DNA of 36,567 nucleotides from an uncultured Ruminococcus sp. (lineage in GTDB: Bacteria; Bacillota; Clostridia; Oscillospirales; Ruminococcaceae): positions 1 through 36,567 of the forward strand of contig UQYK01000018.1 of assembly GCA_900545285.1 (NCBI GenBank), written 5' to 3'. This document shows, in pieces, positions 31,248 to 36,567 of this stretch. Made by a program: the position numbers and the translations under genes. Each line of letters opens with the position of its first letter. Positions within the stretch are counted from its first letter, which is position 1. The notes under the pieces were generated by a model. That model ran no database searches. It was not told the origin of the DNA and was given only the letters and a program-made list of their open reading frames with translations.

Positions 31248-33944
31248 ATGAGTAAAGTTGTTCGTCAAAGAGTGAAGGCGTTACTGGTCAGTGCTGTTAT
31301 GGCAGTCAGCTCAGTTGCAGTTACTTCTGTCGGAAGCATCTTTGCAACAGCAGCAGGGACAACAGTGACGGTAAACAAATCCCTGGAGTCTTCGATTGAA
31401 GATCCGGAGGATCCGGATCATCCGCAGAATGAATCAAAGTGTACATATTTTTGTAAGAAAGCTACCGATACGTGGACGAAGTATACAGATACCAAAGGAA
31501 AGGCACCAGTAGACCTTCTGGGCAAAGGCGTGACAACCCTCCAGTTCAATCTGAAGGCAGATCAGATGGTAACTGAGTTTTCATATTATTTCGGCGCCAC
31601 CGATACAGAAGCAAATGGTTATTGGTGGGATATTAAGAAGGCTCAGAATCTGAAGGAAGCACCGAAGTGCACCCCGTTTGCAACAGAATTTTCTGTTGTG
31701 ATTGAGGTTCCGTCCCGCGTTGCGAAGGAATTGGAGAAGAATACTTCCAAGTTCCAGTTCCAGAACTGCTATGCGGCAACAGCTTCCCTGAATGAAACCA
31801 CAAACAAGGTAGAACAGAAGCTGAAGGTAGCTGTTACATTGGAATCCATCACAGTAAACGGCACAACGGATACCAGCAATGGTACTGCACCGGATTGGTT
31901 CAACCAGAAGGATGAAGATGATTATCCGGGCGGTCCGGATAACACTGGCGGTCTGTACTATTCCAGTGCAACTGGCAACAACAATGAAAATTATACCGTG
32001 TCTCAGGATGGCGAAAACATGACCATTACAACACGGAACTCCGTTAAAATTGAAGGCGACGCGCTCAAGGATGCTAACGGCAACGATTATGTTCTGACAC
32101 CTGGCGACAATTGCAGTGAAGAATATTATGCAACAGAAGCAGGCGGCGGACTGAAGGACGAAGAGGCAATCCGTGCACAGGGACTCCCGTTGAACAGCCA
32201 CAAGTTCACTTACGGTGACTTCAACTTCATCCCGGGCACAACCGTTCCGAAGAATGCAAAGCCGGTTTCTCTGAGCGTTACACTGAAGACCAATACTGAA
32301 GTCTCTCGTGTTATGTACGGCGGCGGTCTGAACGTTGCGTACATGAGCCTGGCAGATACCGAGTATGCAAAGCTGCAGGCTGGTCTGAAGGAAGACAAGA
32401 ACGCAGGTTACTGGTATAATGATATCGGTGCAAAGGCACTGGACGAAGCAGAAAAGGCTGGCGTTAAGTGGGGCAACGATAAGGGCGAATTTACACCGAC
32501 CGGCGGTTCTGACCTGGCAAAACAGAATCTGGGCAGTTACTTTACAGTAACATGGGATGTTCCGGAAGATGCAATTCCGTACACTCTGACTGCACTGACA
32601 GACCAGATTTCTATTCAGCTGTGGTATGCACAGGCAATTGGCGAAACAGAGTTCACAGATGCTACAATCGTAGATGCAACTCTGACTTATGAAGAATCCA
32701 TCACATTCCCGTATACCGACAGCGCTACAATCAAGAGCGCAGGTTCTGCAAGCATTGGCGACAACGGCAATGTAGAAATCAGCTATGCTGACTTCGGCAT
32801 GAAGTATGAAAAGATTGCTGACGTATACGCTGTAAAGTTTGATATCACAACAGATCAGGACGTAAACCAGATGGTTATGGGTATTGGTACCACTGTTCTG
32901 GATACACTTCAGGCACAGGGCGTAAAGGATACTTGGTTCCAGTCTGACGATTTGACTTCTCCGGGCAAGCTGGTTCTGCTGAACTGGGAAAAGTCCACTG
33001 CTGGAAACCGTCCGAAAGCAAACGATGACTCAATTCCGGTTGCAGATTACAAGGATGCGACTGGTAAGACCACATACACATACATGTGGATTCCTGCTCC
33101 GACAATCGCTACCGGTATGACTGTTAGTGAAACTGGTCAGACCGGATTTGCAACCAACTATATTAATGCCGAAGAAGAAGGCAGCAACCTGAAGCTGGGC
33201 GTATGGTATGCTGGTCTGGGCGAAAAGCAGGCAAGCAAGTTCACCCTGAGCAATGTAACTGCTTACTATAAGGCAGATGATAAGAACAACTCTGCAAAGA
33301 TAATCAAGACTGAAAACGAACTCACTGTTACTCCGGAAACTGTAGATCTGATCGAAGGTACTTCTCAGATGGTTCTGGAAGACGGTACAAAGGCAGATGC
33401 TATCATCAAGACAAATGTAGAAAATTGCACCTTCAACTCTGCAAAGAGCGCAGTGAAGGCAACTGCAAATGAAGACGGACTGAGCGCAACTCTGACTGCA
33501 AAGGCTAAAGCAGCTGGCACAACTGTAGAAGTCACTGTAAAGACTCCTGGCGGTCAGGAAAAGGTGATTACTGTCAACATTGTAGAAGATCCGGAAAAGC
33601 AGACTACTACTACAACACCGCCTGTTACCACAACAAAGGATTCTGTTACTACAACCACCACAACATCTACTACGAAAACCACAACAAGCAATTCTAATGT
33701 AACAACAGAAGATCTTGGCGTGGCTCTGTACGGTGACGTTACATTGGATGGTAAGGTAAACTTGGTAGACGCTGTACTGCTGAACAAGTTTGTAGCAAAC
33801 TCTGTTGATCTGAATGCAAAGGCACGTATAAACGCAAATGTTTACTATGATGAAGAAATCAATGGTACAGATGCAATTACATTGCTGAAGTTCCTGACTA
33901 AGATTTATTCTCAGATCGGACCGGGCGCAGTTTACGATGATTAA
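31248..33944 (+). CDS. Large secreted dockerin protein with three related modules of unknown family
   Basis: 898 residues from ATG 31248, 8 bases after GAGGAG. Signal peptide 1-36 (ALLVSAVMAVSSVAVTSVGS, cleavage near ATA-AG). Three modules of about 110-150 residues, roughly 94-205, 336-485 and 525-678, share a start (V-x-L-x-x-K-T/D-x-x-V-x-x-M), an internal GYWYND/GYWWDI-type patch, and an end like IQLWYAQAIGETEFTDATI or LGVWYAGLGEKQASKFTLS followed by a V/T-x-T-Y strand; they look like beta-sandwich, carbohydrate-binding-type modules. An Ig-like (Big_2-type) domain (691-782), a Thr-rich linker (785-822) and a dockerin (828-890) follow. The first calcium loop (DVTLDGKVNLVD) is good, the second (NVYYDEEINGTD) is degenerate. 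No catalytic domain is recognised. Codon use is skewed toward favoured codons, suggesting high expression. Confidence 0.88.
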   Translation: MSKVVRQRVKALLVSAVMAVSSVAVTSVGSIFATAAGTTVTVNKSLESSIEDPEDPDHPQNESKCTYFCKKATDTWTKYTDTKGKAPVDLLGKGVTTLQFNLKADQMVTEFSYYFGATDTEANGYWWDIKKAQNLKEAPKCTPFATEFSVVIEVPSRVAKELEKNTSKFQFQNCYAATASLNETTNKVEQKLKVAVTLESITVNGTTDTSNGTAPDWFNQKDEDDYPGGPDNTGGLYYSSATGNNNENYTVSQDGENMTITTRNSVKIEGDALKDANGNDYVLTPGDNCSEEYYATEAGGGLKDEEAIRAQGLPLNSHKFTYGDFNFIPGTTVPKNAKPVSLSVTLKTNTEVSRVMYGGGLNVAYMSLADTEYAKLQAGLKEDKNAGYWYNDIGAKALDEAEKAGVKWGNDKGEFTPTGGSDLAKQNLGSYFTVTWDVPEDAIPYTLTALTDQISIQLWYAQAIGETEFTDATIVDATLTYEESITFPYTDSATIKSAGSASIGDNGNVEISYADFGMKYEKIADVYAVKFDITTDQDVNQMVMGIGTTVLDTLQAQGVKDTWFQSDDLTSPGKLVLLNWEKSTAGNRPKANDDSIPVADYKDATGKTTYTYMWIPAPTIATGMTVSETGQTGFATNYINAEEEGSNLKLGVWYAGLGEKQASKFTLSNVTAYYKADDKNNSAKIIKTENELTVTPETVDLIEGTSQMVLEDGTKADAIIKTNVENCTFNSAKSAVKATANEDGLSATLTAKAKAAGTTVEVTVKTPGGQEKVITVNIVEDPEKQTTTTTPPVTTTKDSVTTTTTTSTTKTTTSNSNVTTEDLGVALYGDVTLDGKVNLVDAVLLNKFVANSVDLNAKARINANVYYDEEINGTDAITLLKFLTKIYSQIGPGAVYDD

Positions 33945-33976
33945 GTAGATGCCCCAATGCGATAAAGCATAACAGG

Positions 33977-34014
33977 AAATCCCCTGGTGAAGATAATTTC
34001 ATCAGGGGATTTTT
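33977..34014 (+). terminator. Terminator of the large dockerin protein
   Basis: AAATCCCCTGGTGAA (33977-33991) pairs with TTCATCAGGGGATTT (33998-34011 region), then Ts. Confidence 0.88.
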
Positions 34015-34044
34015 GTGTGCATATGCAAAGTGATTTTTTGCAAT

Positions 34045-34081
34045 AAAAAATGCACCGCACAGGGATTTGCTGTGCAGTGCA
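34045..34081 (-). terminator. Terminator downstream of glf, minus strand
   Basis: Minus-strand stem TGCACTGCACAG with CTGTGCGGTGCA (34081-34051, one wobble), then TTTTTT (34050-34045). Its 3' part closely matches the terminator at 36433-36458. Confidence 0.8.
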
Positions 34082-34093
34082 TGCGTTTGGGGA

Positions 34094-34121
34094 TGGTCAA
34101 GGTGACAAGATTCGAACTTGC
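34094..34121 (-). other. 3' end of a tRNA gene (probable attachment-site remnant)
   Basis: Read on the minus strand this is a T-arm (GCAAG TTCGAAT CTTGT) followed by an acceptor 3' strand, a discriminator A and an encoded CCA at 34096-34094. No anticodon arm, D-arm or matching 5' acceptor strand lies at higher coordinates, so only the 3' end is present. Such fragments are left by tyrosine-integrase elements that insert into tRNA 3' ends. Confidence 0.6.
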
Positions 34122-34164
34122 GGGATTTGGGGTGGATTTGACGTAGTTTTGGGCTTTTTTTGGA

Positions 34165-34189
34165 TTGGTTGCCATTTTTGGTTGCCATT
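34165..34189. repeat. Two direct repeats TTGGTTGCCATT
   Basis: Identical 12-base copies at 34165-34176 and 34178-34189. Tandem GGTTGCCA repeats beside an attachment site are typical arm-binding sites of Gram-positive tyrosine integrases. No integrase gene is in the window. Confidence 0.6.
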
Positions 34190-34217
34190 GAAAATTTAGG
34201 GATGTTATTTTAGTGGG

Positions 34218-35333
34218 TTAGGGGAGTTCTTTCTTTGCTGCGGCAAGGGCGACTTCTATGGTTTTATCCATGTCGTAGTATTTGTATTCGCCGAGGCGGC
34301 CACCGAAAATGACATTGTCTTCTGCTTCTGCAAGGGCTTTGTACTGTTCATACAGTGTGCTGTTTTTAGCGTCGTTGACGGGGTAGTAGGGTTCATCTCC
34401 AAGTTTCCATTCCGAAGAATACTCTCTCGAAATAACTGTTTTCGGCAGATCGTTTCCGTTTTCATCTTTGCCGAACTCGAACCATTTATGTTCAATGATT
34501 CTTGTCCAGGGAGTTTCTCTGTCTGTGTAGTTTACAGCTGCGTTACTTTGGAAGTTTGGCTTATCAAGAATCTCATTCTCAAATCTGACAGAGCGATACT
34601 CCAAAGTGCCCAGCTTATAATCGAAATACGCATCGATCGGACCGGTGTAGATTACCTTTTCAGCGAGCTTGTCCAGTTCTTCTTTGTTTTCCAGATAGTC
34701 AACATTCAGCCGAACTTCAATACCTTCCAGCATTTTCTCGATCAGCTTGGTATATCCGCCGATGGGAATGCCTTGATAGAGTGCGTTGAAATAGTTGTTA
34801 TCGAATGTCAGGCGAACTGGGAGTCGCTTAATGATGAATGCAGGTAAATCCTTGCAGTCACGTCCCCACTGCTTTTCTGTATAACCTTTTACAAGCTTTT
34901 CGTAGATGTCTCGTCCAACAAGCGAGATTGCCTGTTCTTCCAGATTTTTCGGCTCACCAGTGATTTCTTTTTTCTGCTCTTCAATTTTGGCTGCGGCTTC
35001 TTCAGGAGTCACAACACCCCACATTTTATTAAATGTGTACATGTTGAACGGCATGGAATAGAGTTCGCCCTTGTAATTGGCCACCGGAGAGTTTGTGAAT
35101 CGGTTGAAGTCAACAAAGCTTGTGACATAGTCCCATACCTCTTTGTTATTGGTATGGAAAATGTGTGCACCGTACTTGTGTACATTGATGCCCTCGACCT
35201 TTTCTGTATAGATATTTCCGCCTACATTGGGGCGTTTATCTATTACAAGCACGCTTTTTCCGGCTTTTTTTGCCTGCTGGGCAATTGTTGCTCCGTATAG
35301 ACCGGAGCCGACGATAAGGTAGTTGTAGTTCAT
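34218..35333 (-). CDS. glf: UDP-galactopyranose mutase
   Basis: Flavoenzyme converting UDP-galactopyranose to UDP-galactofuranose for surface polysaccharide. 371 residues from ATG 35333 (GGGAG 9 bases upstream); the FAD-binding start YLIVGSGLYGATIAQQ and DKRPNVGGNIYTE are clear, then YGAHIFHTNNKEVWDYV, EKQWGRDCKDLPAFIIKRLPVR, TGPIDAYFDYKLGTLEYRS and the C-terminal FGGRLGEYKYYDMDK. It starts 14 bases after rfbB, in the same operon. Its last 55 coding bases recur identically at the right edge of the window. Its codon use is AT-richer (for example in 34561-35040) than that of rfbB, hinting at separate acquisition. Confidence 0.96.
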   Translation of the reverse strand: MNYNYLIVGSGLYGATIAQQAKKAGKSVLVIDKRPNVGGNIYTEKVEGINVHKYGAHIFHTNNKEVWDYVTSFVDFNRFTNSPVANYKGELYSMPFNMYTFNKMWGVVTPEEAAAKIEEQKKEITGEPKNLEEQAISLVGRDIYEKLVKGYTEKQWGRDCKDLPAFIIKRLPVRLTFDNNYFNALYQGIPIGGYTKLIEKMLEGIEVRLNVDYLENKEELDKLAEKVIYTGPIDAYFDYKLGTLEYRSVRFENEILDKPNFQSNAAVNYTDRETPWTRIIEHKWFEFGKDENGNDLPKTVISREYSSEWKLGDEPYYPVNDAKNSTLYEQYKALAEAEDNVIFGGRLGEYKYYDMDKTIEVALAAAKKELP

Positions 35334-35347
35334 TTTATGTATCTCCC

Positions 35348-36367
35348 TCACCGATTGCTGTACATTTTTTCATAGTAGTCCTGATACTCGCCGGAAATGA
35401 TATCCTTCCACCACTTCTGATTGTCCAGATACCACTGAATGGTCTTTTTGATGCCGTCTGCAAACTTTGTCTCCGGCAGCCAGCCCAGTTCGTTGTGGAT
35501 CTTGGTCGGGTCGATGGCATAACGCATATCGTGACCCTTACGGTCGGTAACGTAGGTAATCAGGCTCTCCGGCTTGCCCAGCTCCTTGCAGATCAGCTTG
35601 ACAATGTCGATGTTCTTCATCTCATTGTGACCGCCTACGTTGTAGACTTCGCCAACCTTGCCGTTGTGGATGATGAGGTCGATTGCCTTGCAGTGATCCT
35701 CCACATACAGCCAGTCACGCACATTTTCGCCCTTGCCGTAAACCGGCAGCGGCTTGTCTGCCAGGGCATTGGCGATCATCAGCGGAATCAGCTTTTCCGG
35801 GAAGTGATATGGACCATAGTTGTTGGAGCATCTGGAAACCGTTACCGGGAGACCATAAGTTCTGTGATAAGCCAGCACCAGCAGATCTGCGCCTGCTTTA
35901 GAAGAGGAATACGGGCTGCTGGTGTGGATGGGAGTTTCTTCGGTAAAGAACAAGTCCGGTCTGTCCAACGGCAGATCGCCGTAGACTTCGTCGGTAGAAA
36001 CCTGGTGATAACGCTGGATGCCATATTTCCGGCAAGCGTCCATCATAACCGCTGTGCCGAGGATATTGGTCTGGAGGAAGATCTCCGGGTTTTCGATAGA
36101 GCGGTCTACGTGAGATTCAGCTGCAAAGTTGACAACGATGTCGGGCTTTTCTTCCTCGAAGAGCTTGTACACGCCCTCACGGTCGCAGATGTCCAGCTTG
36201 ACAAATCGGAAGTTCGGATTGTCCATCACCGGTTCCAGTGTGGACAGATTGCCAGCATAGGTCAGCTTGTCCAGACAAACAATGCGGTAGTCTGGGTGTG
36301 CTTTCAGCATATGAAAAACGAAATTGGAGCCGATAAAGCCGGCGCCGCCAGTTATGATAATGGTCAT
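35348..36367 (-). CDS. rfbB: dTDP-glucose 4,6-dehydratase
   Basis: Second step of dTDP-rhamnose synthesis, an extended short-chain dehydrogenase. 339 residues. NAD-binding ITGGAGFIGSNF at the N-terminus, NFAAESHVDRSIENP, the catalytic YHQVSTDEVYGDLP, the Tyr-x3-Lys pair in SPYSSSKAGADLLV and the substrate segment SNNYGPYHFPEKLIPL are all present. ATG 36367 has no strong ribosome site. It is transcribed from the promoter at 36403-36431 and continues into glf. rfbA, rfbC and rfbD are not in the window. Confidence 0.97.
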   Translation of the reverse strand: MTIIITGGAGFIGSNFVFHMLKAHPDYRIVCLDKLTYAGNLSTLEPVMDNPNFRFVKLDICDREGVYKLFEEEKPDIVVNFAAESHVDRSIENPEIFLQTNILGTAVMMDACRKYGIQRYHQVSTDEVYGDLPLDRPDLFFTEETPIHTSSPYSSSKAGADLLVLAYHRTYGLPVTVSRCSNNYGPYHFPEKLIPLMIANALADKPLPVYGKGENVRDWLYVEDHCKAIDLIIHNGKVGEVYNVGGHNEMKNIDIVKLICKELGKPESLITYVTDRKGHDMRYAIDPTKIHNELGWLPETKFADGIKKTIQWYLDNQKWWKDIISGEYQDYYEKMYSNR

Positions 36368-36402
36368 GATAGATATTTCTTAGGATGAAGTGTGTTGTTT
36401 TT

Positions 36403-36431
36403 ATTATATCATACTTTTGGGGGAATTGCAA
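36403..36431 (-). promoter_or_regulatory. Promoter of rfbB-glf
   Basis: Minus-strand TTGCAA (36431-36426), 17-base spacer, TATAAT (36408-36403). The -35 box directly adjoins the T tract of the terminator at 36433-36458. Confidence 0.87.
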
Positions 36432-36432
36432 T

Positions 36433-36458
36433 AAAAAATGTACCGCTGGTGGGCGGTA
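36433..36458 (-). terminator. Terminator of the second glf
   Basis: Minus-strand stem TACCGC/GCGGTA around CCACCA (36458-36441), then CATTTTTT. A 21-base stretch here (36426-36446) matches 34038-34058 at 20 positions. Confidence 0.7.
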
Positions 36459-36506
36459 TATTGGGGGGATATGGGGATAGGCAATATCTGAAATGGTATC
36501 GATAAT

Positions 36507-36567
36507 TTAGGAGAGTTCTTTCTTTGCTGCGGCAAGGGCGACTTCTATGGTTTTATCCATGTCGTAG
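36507..36567 (-). CDS. glf: Second UDP-galactopyranose mutase, C-terminal end only (partial)
   Basis: From the TAA at 36509-36507 to the window edge the minus strand encodes YDMDKTIEVALAAAKKELS, identical to the end of the complete glf except for the last residue (Ser for Pro). Bases 36513-36567 equal 34224-34278 without a mismatch. The body of the gene lies beyond the window, so it may be a full second copy or only a duplicated tail. Confidence 0.85.
   Translation of the reverse strand, partial: YDMDKTIEVALAAAKKELS

Noticed and set aside
33898..34188. 96-residue minus-strand frame over the terminator and tRNA remnant
   Set aside because: It reads through a tRNA 3' end and two hairpins; not protein-like and without a ribosome site.
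1..36567. CRISPR array, transposase, rRNA or complete tRNA
   Set aside because: No regularly spaced repeats, no DDE or integrase motifs and no full cloverleaf were seen on either strand.

Overview
This window looks like the chromosome of a gut Firmicute of the Ruminococcus / Oscillospiraceae type. The evidence is three secreted proteins ending in cellulosome-style dockerin modules (one cut by the left edge, one at 15978-17975, one at 31248-33944), a SAM-I riboswitch on metK, sigma-A promoters with 16-18 bp spacers, strong AGGAGG ribosome binding sites, and T-tract terminators. Genus level is inference; no rRNA or complete marker set is present.

Layout, left to right. (1) 1-3004: dockerin tail, riboswitch-controlled metK, and a convergent GHL10-type secreted glycoside hydrolase-like gene. 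(2) 3235-7403: fhs-tsaE-tsaB (one-carbon metabolism, t6A tRNA modification), then rpiB-upp. (3) 7421-9384, minus strand: a glutamine-synthetase-like gene whose usual metal-ligand residues are partly replaced by Lys/Arg, followed by an ANTAR antiterminator protein whose receiver lacks the phosphoacceptor Asp. (4) 9667-14740: an orphan DRE-TIM aldolase-like protein, then a small membrane protein, recD2 and mreB. (5) 14767-19944: divergent AEC transporter and BspA-like leucine-rich-repeat dockerin protein separated by a perfect 26-bp dyad, then an EAL phosphodiesterase with a degenerate GGDEF domain. (6) 20018-25543: aconitase, two related two-helix membrane proteins flanking a TraX-family protein, NADP-isocitrate dehydrogenase and the NADH-sensing repressor Rex. 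(7) 25643-30977: ispD-ispF, DUF3343 plus cysteine desulfurase, then cdaA-cdaR (c-di-AMP synthesis). (8) 31102-34014: an 898-residue secreted dockerin protein with three related modules of unknown family. (9) 34045-36567, minus strand: rfbB-glf (surface sugar nucleotides), a tRNA 3'-end remnant with integrase-arm-like repeats, and the 3' end of a second glf at the right edge.

Most of the window is ordinary housekeeping. The parts most likely to hold something undescribed are the TraX module embedded between aconitase and isocitrate dehydrogenase (its first small gene runs in frame directly behind the aconitase stop and has no visible start), the pseudo-glutamine-synthetase/pseudo-receiver ANTAR pair, the three-module dockerin protein, and the duplicated glf next to an attachment-site scar. 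No CRISPR array, transposase, complete tRNA or rRNA was seen. Family names come from recognition of motifs by eye, without database searches.
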